Assembly (NCBI GenBank): GCA_023405705.1 | Contig: JAEXXR010000599.1 | Coordinates: forward strand, 1 to 5,482 | DNA length: 5,482 nucleotides | From: Actinomycetes bacterium | GTDB taxonomy: Bacteria; Actinomycetota; Thermoleophilia; Solirubrobacterales; Solirubrobacteraceae | Direction: 5' to 3' | Part shown: in pieces, positions 1 to 5,482 of the stretch | How positions within the stretch are numbered: position 1 is the first letter of the stretch | Layout: each line of letters begins with the position of its first letter | Translations under genes and position numbers: made by a program | Notes under the pieces: generated by a model | Seen by the model: only the letters and a program-made list of their open reading frames with translations | What the model was told of the DNA's origin: nothing | The model's database searches: none

Positions 1-506
1 GCGCGCGCGGCTACGTCGCGGTCGCGCACGAGCTGCTGGAGCAGGCGCGGGCGCGCGGCCTCGCACTCGACGCGATCGTCACCGCGACCGCCAGCGCCGG
101 CACGCTCGCCGGCCTCTCGGTCGGGCTCGCGCACGCCGGCTGGAGAGGGCGGCTGCTCGGCATCTCGGTCAGCGAGCCGGAGGACGGCGCACGGTTGCGC
201 GTCGAGACGCTGGCGCTCGACACCGCGGCCCGCGCCGGCATCGCGGGCCGCGTCTCGGAGCTCGTGATCGACGATCGCTTCGTCGGCGACGGATACGGAC
301 TTCCGACGCCGCAGGGAATCGCCGCGATCCGCGACGCGGCGCGGCTGGAGGGACTCCTGCTGGACCCCGTCTACAGCGGCAAGGGATTGGCGGGGGCGCT
401 GGCGCATCTCCGCGACGACGGCTCCCTGCACGACTGTGCCGACGTCGTGTTCGTCCACACCGGCGGCTGGCCCGCCACGTTCGCCTACCAGGAGGAGCTG
501 CGATGA
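1..506 (+). CDS. PLP-dependent D-cysteine desulfhydrase / ACC deaminase family enzyme (3' part only)
   Basis: This is the C-terminal 167 codons of a gene entering from the left edge (first full codon at 3, TGA at 504-506). By family knowledge these fold-type II PLP enzymes deaminate D-cysteine to pyruvate, H2S and ammonia, or act on 1-aminocyclopropane-1-carboxylate, in the cytoplasm. The fragment shows the phosphate-cradle motif TASAGTLAGL (residues about 35-44 of the fragment). It also has the conserved C-terminal block GYGLPTPQG, then LLLDPVYSGKGLAGAL, then FVHTGGWPATFAY, which closely resembles the end of DcyD. The PLP-binding lysine lies in the missing N-terminal half, so activity cannot be judged. 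Substrate choice (D-cysteine, ACC or L-cysteate) cannot be decided from this part. Its stop overlaps the start of the VOC gene, so the two are probably cotranscribed. No obvious link to the inositol genes downstream is visible. Confidence 0.88.
   Translation, partial: ARGYVAVAHELLEQARARGLALDAIVTATASAGTLAGLSVGLAHAGWRGRLLGISVSEPEDGARLRVETLALDTAARAGIAGRVSELVIDDRFVGDGYGLPTPQGIAAIRDAARLEGLLLDPVYSGKGLAGALAHLRDDGSLHDCADVVFVHTGGWPATFAYQEELR
490..495 (+). promoter_or_regulatory. Strong Shine-Dalgarno site for the VOC gene
   Basis: AGGAGG lies inside the last codons of the upstream PLP enzyme gene, 7 bases before the ATG at 503. It is the strongest ribosome binding site in the window. It supports the overlapping start at 503 over the second in-frame ATG at 521, which has no comparable site in front of it. 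Confidence 0.7.
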
Positions 507-952
507 CCACCCTCGGCTCGATGAACCACCTGCGCCTGACCGTCCGCGACGTCGAGGAGGCCGAGCGCTTCTATGATCCGCTGCTGAGCTTCCTCGGCTA
601 CCGCCTGGTGCAGCGCAGCGAGTCGCGCCTGGCCTGGGCCGGTCCCGGCGAGGGCGGCAGGCTGCAGTGGCTGATCCTCAGCGCCGCCGAGGAGGGGCTG
701 CGCGACCGTGCGCACGAGCAGTTCGCGCCCGGGCTGCACCACTTCGCGTTCAACGCGGCCGAGCGCGCCCAGGTCGACGCCTTCCACGAGCTGCTCGTCG
801 CGCAGCGGGCCGAGATCCTCGACCCGCCAGCGACCTACGACTACGAACCCGGGTACTATGCGGTCTTCTTCAAGGACCCGAACGGCTTCAAGCTCGAGGT
901 CGTGCACGTCCCGCAGGTGACCTCGCTCGAGACCGTCGACACGATGGGGTGA
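503..952 (+). CDS. VOC family (glyoxalase / dioxygenase fold) protein
   Basis: A 149-residue single-unit vicinal oxygen chelate protein, the usual size for a small glyoxalase/bleomycin-resistance-like member. It opens with the first beta-alpha unit (NHLRLTVRDVEEAERFY, residues 8-24, then LLSFLGY). The second half has GLHHFAFNA (77-85) and ends with the typical FFKDPNGFKLEVVHVP stretch (122-137). Candidate metal ligands are His9, His79 or His80, and Glu132, the usual positions in this fold. The family includes lactoylglutathione lyases, dioxygenases, epimerases and binding-only resistance proteins, so the reaction cannot be assigned. The start overlaps the stop of the PLP enzyme gene (ATGA at 503-506), implying translational coupling. 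A start at 521 (Met7) would keep the whole domain, but the ribosome binding site favours 503. The LacI gene follows after 42 bases. Confidence 0.87.
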   Translation: MTTLGSMNHLRLTVRDVEEAERFYDPLLSFLGYRLVQRSESRLAWAGPGEGGRLQWLILSAAEEGLRDRAHEQFAPGLHHFAFNAAERAQVDAFHELLVAQRAEILDPPATYDYEPGYYAVFFKDPNGFKLEVVHVPQVTSLETVDTMG

Positions 953-994
953 CGCCCGGCCGGTGAGGCGGGACGCGCAGACGAGGATGACGCG
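953..994 (+). other. Short intergenic gap before the LacI-family gene, with its ribosome binding site
   Basis: The 42 bases between the VOC stop and the LacI-family start hold GAGGA at 983-987, 7 bases before the ATG at 995. I see no convincing promoter boxes, no copy of the palindrome found at 2090-2103, and only a weak CGCC/GGCG hairpin (953-956 with 967-970) without a T run. The regulator may therefore be read through from upstream or use a promoter inside the VOC gene. No sign of autoregulation by the same operator is visible here. Confidence 0.5.
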
Positions 995-2044
995 ATGACT
1001 CGGCAGGACAGAGGAACTCGGCGCGGCGCGACGATCGTTGACGTCGCGCGACTGAGCGGCGTGTCGAAGTCGACCGTCTCCAACGTCGTGCACGGGTCGG
1101 CGCCCGTCGCCGGGCGGACGCGCGAGCTGGTGCTCGAGGCGATCGAGCAGCTGGGCTACCGGCCCAACGCGCTCGCGCGCGATCTCAAGCGGCGCCGCAC
1201 GGCGACGATCGGCGTCGTCGTCGGCGACCTCGCGAACCCGTTCTTCGGCGAGCTCACGAAGCTGATCGAGCAGAGCACGGCGCGAGCCGACTACGCCGCG
1301 ATCATCTGCGACATCGACGGCACGCCGGAGACCGAGCGCCAGAAGATCGCGCTGCTGCGCGAGCAGCGCGTGGCGGGGATCCTGACGATGTACTTCGGCG
1401 GCGACGCCGCGGCGCTGGACGAGGTCCAGGACGCCGACATCCCGATCGTTGGCGTGAGCGTCATGGATCCGCGCTTCGACTGCGTCGTGACCGACGACGA
1501 GGCGGGCGCGCGGCTGGCCGTGCGCCACCTCGCCGAGCTCGGCCACACGCAGATCGCCTATGTGCCCAGCAACGCGACCGAGGCCTCGACGGTCGCGGCC
1601 CGCCTCGGCGGCTGGCGACAGGCGCTGCGCGCCAACAGGGTGAGACGCGGACCGATCGTCGCGCTCGACGACGCGTCCGGGGTCAGAGGCGTCGTGCCGC
1701 TCGAGCGGGCGCTGCGCGATCCGAACCGCCCGACCGCGTTCTTCGCCGGCAACGACACGACGGCGCTGCAGCTGATCGACCGGCTGGAGGACGCCGGCGT
1801 GCGCGTGCCGCAGGACGCGTCGGTCGTCGGCTTCGACGACATCTGGCTGGCGGGGCTGCGCCGCGTAGGTCTGACCACGGTGCGCCAGCCGGTCGCCCAG
1901 CTCGCCGAGCTGAGCGTCGCGCGGCTGCTGGAGCGGATCGCACAGTCCGACGCCGACGCGGGCGGCGGATCGGCCGTGCAGACCCAGCTGGCGCCCGAGC
2001 TCATCGCGCGGGCGACGACGGCGCCCGCGCCCCCGGCAAGGTGA
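995..2044 (+). CDS. LacI-family transcriptional regulator, probable repressor of the downstream inositol operon
   Basis: At 349 residues it has the full length and order of a LacI/GalR regulator. The N-terminal helix-turn-helix is residues 12-34 (ATIVDVARLSGVSKSTVSNV). The hinge helix is YRPNALARDL (55-64), whose leucine lever usually inserts at a central CpG of the operator. The periplasmic-binding-like effector core begins at TIGVVVGDLANPFF (71-84). It includes FFAGNDTTAL (249-258) and SVVGFDD (276-282), both family hallmarks around the sugar pocket. A short Ala/Pro-rich tail ends the protein. The start at 995 is backed by GAGGA 7 bases upstream and leaves the usual short lead before the HTH. 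The gene sits 82 bases before the inositol operon on the same strand, and a LacI-type palindrome lies in that gap. Local repression relieved by an inositol, inosose or related cyclitol is therefore the simplest model. The effector is inferred, not shown. Confidence 0.93.
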   Translation: MTRQDRGTRRGATIVDVARLSGVSKSTVSNVVHGSAPVAGRTRELVLEAIEQLGYRPNALARDLKRRRTATIGVVVGDLANPFFGELTKLIEQSTARADYAAIICDIDGTPETERQKIALLREQRVAGILTMYFGGDAAALDEVQDADIPIVGVSVMDPRFDCVVTDDEAGARLAVRHLAELGHTQIAYVPSNATEASTVAARLGGWRQALRANRVRRGPIVALDDASGVRGVVPLERALRDPNRPTAFFAGNDTTALQLIDRLEDAGVRVPQDASVVGFDDIWLAGLRRVGLTTVRQPVAQLAELSVARLLERIAQSDADAGGGSAVQTQLAPELIARATTAPAPPAR

Positions 2045-2060
2045 GCCGAGGACACGGTGC

Positions 2061-2089
2061 TTGCATTCGCAGCCTGTGCCCGCTAGCGT
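2061..2089 (+). promoter_or_regulatory. Predicted sigma-70-type promoter of the inositol operon
   Basis: A candidate -35 box TTGCAT (2061-2066) and a -10 box TAGCGT (2084-2089) are separated by exactly 17 bases. Each matches the standard consensus at three of six positions. The -10 keeps the TAnnnT pattern common in high-GC actinobacteria. Transcription would start near 2095-2097, inside the palindrome that follows directly. The stretch from 2057 to 2126 is clearly richer in A and T than the coding DNA on both sides. The box calls are by eye, without a start-site measurement. Confidence 0.5.
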
Positions 2090-2103
2090 TTGGAACGTTC
2101 CAA
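2090..2103. promoter_or_regulatory. Perfect 14-bp palindrome with central CG: likely LacI-family operator
   Basis: TTGGAACGTTCCAA is its own exact reverse complement and does not extend further outward. Even length, a central CG step and inner AACGTT are standard for operators of LacI/GalR-family proteins, whose hinge-helix leucines pry open the central CpG. It begins one base after the predicted -10 box and covers the expected transcription start, so a bound repressor would block initiation. The regulator gene ends 45 bases upstream (2044) and the operon starts 23 bases downstream (2127). The protein-operator pairing is inferred from position and family. Confidence 0.75.
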
Positions 2104-2115
2104 TGATGGCTTTTC

Positions 2116-2121
2116 GAGGAG
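2116..2121 (+). promoter_or_regulatory. Ribosome binding site fixing the creatininase-family start at 2127
   Basis: GAGGAG ends 5 bases before the ATG at 2127. This decides between the ATG at 2127 and longer in-frame starts at 2061 (TTG), 2103 (ATG) and 2106 (ATG). The longer ones would begin within or before the promoter and operator and have no ribosome binding site. Confidence 0.75.
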
Positions 2122-2126
2122 ATCCG

Positions 2127-2954
2127 ATGACCACCGACGCCGTCCAGTACGAGCGGATGACGCCGCGTGAGGTCTGCGCTGCGCGCGACCGCGCGCCCGT
2201 CGTCTATGTGCCGGTCGGGCCGCTGGAGTGGCACGCCGAGCACCTGCCGCTCGGCACCGATCCGATCCACGCCCACCACATCGCCTGCGGCGCTGCGCAG
2301 CGCACCGGCGGCGTCGTGCTGCCGCCGGCCTTCATCGGCACCGACAGCCGCCGTCCGCCCGGCAACGTCGAGGAGGGGCTCGGCCCCTTCGACCTTCCCG
2401 ACGACGCCGAGGTCGTCGGTATGGACCTGCCCGGCTTCTCGGTCAGGAGCCTGTACTTCCACGAGACGCTGTTCGGGCTGGTCGTGCGAGAGACCGTGCG
2501 GATGCTCAAGCGCGAGGCGTGGTCGGTGGTCGTCCTGGTCAACGGCCACGGCGCCCCGAACCAGGCGCGGATGCTGGAGCGGATCGCCGACGAGGAGAGC
2601 GAGCGGCCCGCTCGCGAGGTGATCTACGCGACCGCGTGGGATCCCGACGCCGCCGACCCTGACGCCGGGCCCGGTCACGCCGACCGCTACGAGGCGTCGG
2701 TGATGCTGGCGATCGACGAGCCGCTCGTGCATCTCGACCGGCTGCCGGCCGCGCCCGCGCCGCTGCACTACAAGAACCACGGCATCGTCGACGGCCCCGC
2801 CTTCGACGGTAGGCCGTCCAACGACTTCTCCGTGCGCGAGTACGCCGACCCGCGCGGCTCCACGCGGGCCGAGGGCGAGCGCTACGTCGCCGGCGAGGTC
2901 CGGCGGATGGAGCGGATCGTCGGGCAGGCGCTCGCGCGGACGGCCGGCGCATGA
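2127..2954 (+). CDS. Creatininase-family metal-dependent hydrolase, first gene of the inositol operon (IolN-like role possible)
   Basis: A 275-residue protein, normal for the creatininase superfamily, whose members are cytoplasmic, usually Zn/Mn-dependent amide or ring hydrolases. The metal site is complete by motif: PVGPLEWHAEHLPLGTD (29-45) supplies Glu34, His36 and Asp45, the same spacing as in creatininase. VNGHGAPNQ (138-146) supplies His141, and GHADRYEAS (183-191) gives Glu189 in the place of the family HAGxxETS motif. True creatinine degradation is unlikely here, because the neighbours are inositol genes and the NGHG form is that of the wider family. By knowledge of the family, Thermotoga IolN is a creatininase-superfamily enzyme that hydrolyses a diketo-inositol ring, so a ring-opening step on an oxidised cyclitol is a fair hypothesis. 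Lactone or amide hydrolysis cannot be excluded. The stop overlaps the next start (ATGA at 2951-2954). The family call is firm; the substrate is not known. Confidence 0.88.
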   Translation: MTTDAVQYERMTPREVCAARDRAPVVYVPVGPLEWHAEHLPLGTDPIHAHHIACGAAQRTGGVVLPPAFIGTDSRRPPGNVEEGLGPFDLPDDAEVVGMDLPGFSVRSLYFHETLFGLVVRETVRMLKREAWSVVVLVNGHGAPNQARMLERIADEESERPAREVIYATAWDPDAADPDAGPGHADRYEASVMLAIDEPLVHLDRLPAAPAPLHYKNHGIVDGPAFDGRPSNDFSVREYADPRGSTRAEGERYVAGEVRRMERIVGQALARTAGA

Positions 2955-3910
2955 GCCCCGCGTCCTCCGCTCCCGCCCGCATCGGGCTCGTCGGGGCCGG
3001 CCGCATCGGGCGCCAGCACGCGCTCGCGGTGCAGCGCAGTCCGCTGCTGGAGCTGGCCGCGATCGCCGACCCGAGCGAGCCGGCCCGCACGGCAATCGCC
3101 GGTGATGCGCCGACGTTCGAGACGGTCGGGCAGATGCTCGCCGAGGTCGCGCTCGACGGCGTCGTCGTGGCGGTGCCCAGCGCCCTGCACGTCGATGTCG
3201 TCCCGGTGCTGCTGGAGGCCGGCATCCCGGTCCTGTGCGAGAAGCCCTGCGGCCTCGCAACTGCCGACGTACGCCATCTGGCGAGCCTGGCACGCGAGTC
3301 GGGCGTCGCGCTGCAGGTCGGCTACTGGCGCCGCTTCGTGCCGTCGCTGTGCGCGCTGCGCGAGCGGATCCTCGACCAGGAGAGCGGCGAGGTGGCGATG
3401 CTGAGCGCCCTGCAGTGGGACGGCGAGCCGCCGTCGGCAGCCTTCCGCGACCCGGCCTCCAGCGGCGGGATCCTCGTCGACATGGGCGTTCACGAGTTCG
3501 ACATGCTGCGCTGGCTGACCGGTCAGGAGATCGGCGAGATCGCTGGCTTCGCCTCCGACGTCACCTGGGCGCCGCCAGTCGCCGGCGATCCCGAGACGGT
3601 CAATCTCGTCGCCCGGATGTCGGGCGGCGCGACGGCGACCGTCAGCCTCGCCCGCCGCCATCCGCCCGGAGACCTCTGCCGCATCGACGTGCTCGCCGGC
3701 GAGCACGTCGAGTCGGTCACGTTCGTCGAGCCCGACGAGGACGAGCCGCTGATGCTCGCTGCGCTGCAGGCGCAGGTCGAGGCGCTGGTCGGCCACGGCG
3801 CCTTCGCGCCGGCGCGGGTCGACGACGCGGTCGCCGCGCTCGACGCCGCGACACGGGCGGCACAGACGCTCGGGACGCCGCTGCCGGCGCCGCGCGAGGT
3901 GCTGCGATGA
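2951..3910 (+). CDS. Gfo/Idh/MocA-family NAD(P)-dependent dehydrogenase, probable inositol 2-dehydrogenase
   Basis: A 319-residue oxidoreductase likely to oxidise myo-inositol or a related cyclitol to its inosose in the cytoplasm. The Rossmann nucleotide motif is IGLVGAGRIGRQHA (11-24, G15-A-G17-x-x-G20). Asp40 at the end of the second strand favours NAD+ over NADP+. The EKPCG motif has the catalytic Lys98. The substrate-side motif DMGVHEFD gives Asp177, His181 and Asp184, matching the D-x-x-x-H pattern of IolG. YWRRFVPS (125-132) resembles the corresponding MRRFDP segment of IolG. It is slightly shorter than typical IolG (about 335-345). No Shine-Dalgarno site precedes the start, which overlaps the creatininase stop by ATGA, so it probably depends on coupled translation. 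Family motifs alone do not separate myo-inositol, scyllo-inositol or another polyol as substrate. Placement between the hydrolase and the IolE-like gene supports an inositol role. Confidence 0.88.
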   Translation: MSPASSAPARIGLVGAGRIGRQHALAVQRSPLLELAAIADPSEPARTAIAGDAPTFETVGQMLAEVALDGVVVAVPSALHVDVVPVLLEAGIPVLCEKPCGLATADVRHLASLARESGVALQVGYWRRFVPSLCALRERILDQESGEVAMLSALQWDGEPPSAAFRDPASSGGILVDMGVHEFDMLRWLTGQEIGEIAGFASDVTWAPPVAGDPETVNLVARMSGGATATVSLARRHPPGDLCRIDVLAGEHVESVTFVEPDEDEPLMLAALQAQVEALVGHGAFAPARVDDAVAALDAATRAAQTLGTPLPAPREVLR

Positions 3911-4827
3911 GCCGCGGTGAGATCGTCGTCGCCAACGCGCCTATCAGCTACGGCGCGTTCGAGCTGACGGTCGGGATCGACCCGGCGGTTCCGGAGGCCG
4001 AAGCGCTGCTCGACGCGGTCGCCGCCGCTGGCTACGGGGGCATCGACCTCGGACCGGTCGGCTACCTCGGTCACGACGAGACGCTGCGCTCGCGGCTGTC
4101 GTCGCGCGGGCTCGGGCTGACGGGCGGCTACATCGAGCTGCCCTACAGCGATCCTGCTGCGCTCGACGACGCGATGACTGAGCTCGACATGCTGCTCGAC
4201 GTGCTCGACTTCGCGCCCGAGCACGGTCCCCGGCCGCGTCCGACGCTGGCCGACGCCGGATCGCAGCTGCGCCGCGCACGGCCCGCGCGCGCTCATGCCG
4301 ACCGTTCGCTGGGCCTCGACGACGCCGGCTGGAGACGGTTCGCGACCGGTCTGGCGCGCGTCGTCGAGCACTGTCGTGAGCGCGGCCACGAGCCGACGCT
4401 GCACTGCGAGACGGGCACCCACGTCGAAGCCGGCTGGGAGGTCGACAAGGCGCTGGAGCTGACCGACGTCGGCCTCTGCCTGGAGACGGGCCACCAGCTG
4501 GTCGGCGGCGGCGACCCGATCGCCAGTATCGAGCGCTGGGGCGAACGGATCAACCACGTCCACCTCAAGGACGTCCGCCTCGACGTCGTGCGCGGGATCG
4601 TCGACGACGGCGAGACCGCCGACGCGATCTGGCGCCGCCGAGCCTTCTGCAGCCTCGGTGAGGGCGACCTCGACGTCGACGCGGTGCTGGACGGCCTGCG
4701 CCGGATCGGCTACGCGGGCTGGGTTGTGATCGAGCAGGACCTGATGCCGCAGCCGACCGACCCTCCCGGCAAGGTCGCAGCCGACCAGGTCGCCAACCGC
4801 GAGTACCTGCAGGCGCGAGGCCTGTGA
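3907..4827 (+). CDS. IolE/MocC-like TIM-barrel protein (inosose dehydratase or cyclitol isomerase/epimerase)
   Basis: A 306-residue xylose-isomerase-like TIM barrel. By comparison with IolE, it aligns from the first strand (VANAPISYG, 8-16, like the IAPIGW start of IolE) to the last (YAGWVVIEQD, 269-278, like YKGWIVVEAEQD). Between these lie HCETGTH (166-172), LETGHQLVGGGD (192-203) and INHVHLKDVR (215-224). Putative metal ligands are Glu168, Glu193, His219 and Glu276. The Asp of the usual DTGH motif is Glu193 here, and the HHHMGT-type segment of Bacillus IolE is HCETGT. The length is like IolE (about 297). Expected reaction: dehydration of scyllo-inosose to the trihydroxy-cyclohexanedione. 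An isomerase or epimerase role is possible given the changed ligands. ATG 3907 is chosen because GAGG lies 7 bases upstream and it overlaps the previous stop (ATGA). The open frame continues upstream only as a shadow of the dehydrogenase gene. Confidence 0.82.
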   Translation: MSRGEIVVANAPISYGAFELTVGIDPAVPEAEALLDAVAAAGYGGIDLGPVGYLGHDETLRSRLSSRGLGLTGGYIELPYSDPAALDDAMTELDMLLDVLDFAPEHGPRPRPTLADAGSQLRRARPARAHADRSLGLDDAGWRRFATGLARVVEHCRERGHEPTLHCETGTHVEAGWEVDKALELTDVGLCLETGHQLVGGGDPIASIERWGERINHVHLKDVRLDVVRGIVDDGETADAIWRRRAFCSLGEGDLDVDAVLDGLRRIGYAGWVVIEQDLMPQPTDPPGKVAADQVANREYLQARGL

Positions 4828-5482
4828 CCGAGCGCGACGACCGCCGAGGCGACGGCGCGCCGCTGGACCTGATCACGATGGGGCGGGTGGGCGTGGACGT
4901 CTACCCGCTCCAGACCGGCGTCTCGCTGCGCGAGGTCACCTCGTTCGGCAAGTACCTCGGCGGCAGCCCGACGAACGTCGCGGTCGCGGCGGCGCGCCTC
5001 GGCCGCCGCTCGGCGGTCATCACACGCACGGGTAGAGATCCGTTCGGCGCGTTCGTCCACGACGCGTTGCGCCGCTTCGGCGTCGATGACCGCTGGGTCA
5101 GCGATGTCCCGGGCCTGCCGACACCGGTGACCTTCTGCGAGATCCTCTCCGCCGACGACTTCCCACTGTACTTCTACCGCGCGCCGAAGGCGCCCGACCT
5201 GGAGATCGCGCCGGACGAGCTCGATCTCGATGCGGTCCGCGCCGCGCGCATCCTGTGGGTGACGACGACCGGCCTGTCGGCGGAGCCGAGCCGCGCGGCG
5301 ACGCTCGCCGCGCTGCGCGCACGCGACCGCGCCGGGATCACGATCCTCGACCTCGACTACCGCGCAAGCTTCTGGCCCTCGCGCGAGGAGGCGCGGCGGT
5401 GGGTGCGGCAGGCGCTGCCGCACGTCACGGTCGCCGTCGGCAACCGCGACGAGTGCGAGACGGCGGTCGGCCTGCGTGAGCC
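4824..5482 (+). CDS. iolC: 5-dehydro-2-deoxygluconokinase IolC (5' part, cut by window end)
   Basis: The first 219 codons of a PfkB/ribokinase-family sugar kinase. IolC phosphorylates 5-dehydro-2-deoxy-D-gluconate (DKG) with ATP in the inositol pathway, before aldolase cleavage. The domain opens with LDLITMGRVGVDVYPLQ (14-30), then the PfkB substrate motif FGKYLGGSPTNVAVAAARLG (41-60). IolC-specific features follow: an FYRAPKAPDLEI segment (117-128; compare MYRDDVADLYLE in Bacillus IolC), a VTTTGLSAEPSR segment (146-157), and LDYRASFW (177-184; compare LDYRPYTW). The ATP-binding DTxGAGD region and catalytic Asp lie beyond the edge, so completeness and any fused C-terminal domain cannot be judged. 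The GTG start at 4824 overlaps the upstream TGA (GTGA) and has GAGG 3 bases before it, a tight spacing. The next ATG (4878) would remove the first beta strand. This gene anchors the operon as inositol catabolism. Confidence 0.92.
   Translation, partial: MTERDDRRGDGAPLDLITMGRVGVDVYPLQTGVSLREVTSFGKYLGGSPTNVAVAAARLGRRSAVITRTGRDPFGAFVHDALRRFGVDDRWVSDVPGLPTPVTFCEILSADDFPLYFYRAPKAPDLEIAPDELDLDAVRAARILWVTTTGLSAEPSRAATLAALRARDRAGITILDLDYRASFWPSREEARRWVRQALPHVTVAVGNRDECETAVGLRE

Noticed and set aside
953..970. Possible terminator hairpin after the VOC gene
   Set aside because: The stem is only about four base pairs (CGCC/GGCG) in GC-rich DNA and has no T run, so it is not distinguishable from chance.
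987..998. Tiny ATG-ACG-CGA-TGA leader frame overlapping the LacI-family start
   Set aside because: Three codons with no own ribosome binding site. It most likely arises by chance next to the GAGGA site of the real gene.
485..2134. A 549-codon open frame on the minus strand across the VOC and LacI-family genes
   Set aside because: It is antisense to two clear protein families. Its translation is Arg/Ala/Val/Asp-rich without any domain, as expected from GC-biased codons read in reverse.
2127..2954. Calling the hydrolase a creatinine amidohydrolase
   Set aside because: Only the superfamily motifs support this. The neighbours are inositol genes and no creatinase or sarcosine oxidase genes are present.
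2001..3796. Long minus-strand open frames (2001-3293 and 2882-3796) opposite the creatininase and dehydrogenase genes
   Set aside because: No recognisable motifs and low-complexity Arg/Pro/Ala composition. The + strand genes show full catalytic motifs and coupled starts.
3235..3906. Upstream extension of the IolE-like frame, which could look like a fusion protein
   Set aside because: The extra 224 residues are an Arg-rich shadow of the dehydrogenase gene in another frame. A Shine-Dalgarno site and the ATGA overlap mark the true start at 3907.

Overview
The window is very GC-rich and densely coded, with strong GC bias at third codon positions. Genes overlap by 4 bases and Shine-Dalgarno sites are GAGG-like. 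This suggests a high-GC Actinomycetota soil bacterium; a Solirubrobacterales/Thermoleophilia-type genome is a guess that the sequence alone cannot prove. All six genes are on the + strand.

Layout: (1) 1-506 is the C-terminal part of a PLP-dependent D-cysteine desulfhydrase / ACC-deaminase family enzyme. (2) 503-952 is a small VOC (glyoxalase-fold) protein, overlapping gene 1 by ATGA. (3) 995-2044 is a LacI-family repressor. (4) 2045-2126 is the only real regulatory gap. It holds a plausible promoter followed by a perfect 14-bp palindrome with a central CG, the typical form of a LacI-family operator. (5) 2127-5482 is a tightly coupled four-gene operon: a creatininase-family metal hydrolase, a Gfo/Idh/MocA dehydrogenase (IolG-like), an IolE-like TIM-barrel protein, and the N-terminal two thirds of IolC (5-dehydro-2-deoxygluconokinase), cut by the window end.

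The IolC call is the firmest anchor and makes this an inositol (or related cyclitol) catabolic operon. The expected flow is oxidation of the cyclitol to an inosose (dehydrogenase), dehydration (IolE-like protein), ring opening and isomerisation (IolD and IolB, not seen in the window), then phosphorylation by IolC. The LacI protein encoded just upstream is the natural candidate to bind the palindrome and repress the operon until an inositol-derived inducer appears. The creatininase-family gene, first in the operon, is not part of the classical Bacillus-type pathway. A creatininase-family diketo-inositol hydrolase (IolN) is known from Thermotoga, so a ring-opening role is a reasonable hypothesis. 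It is the most interesting functional question in the window.

No RNA genes, mobile elements, CRISPR arrays or long repeats were seen.
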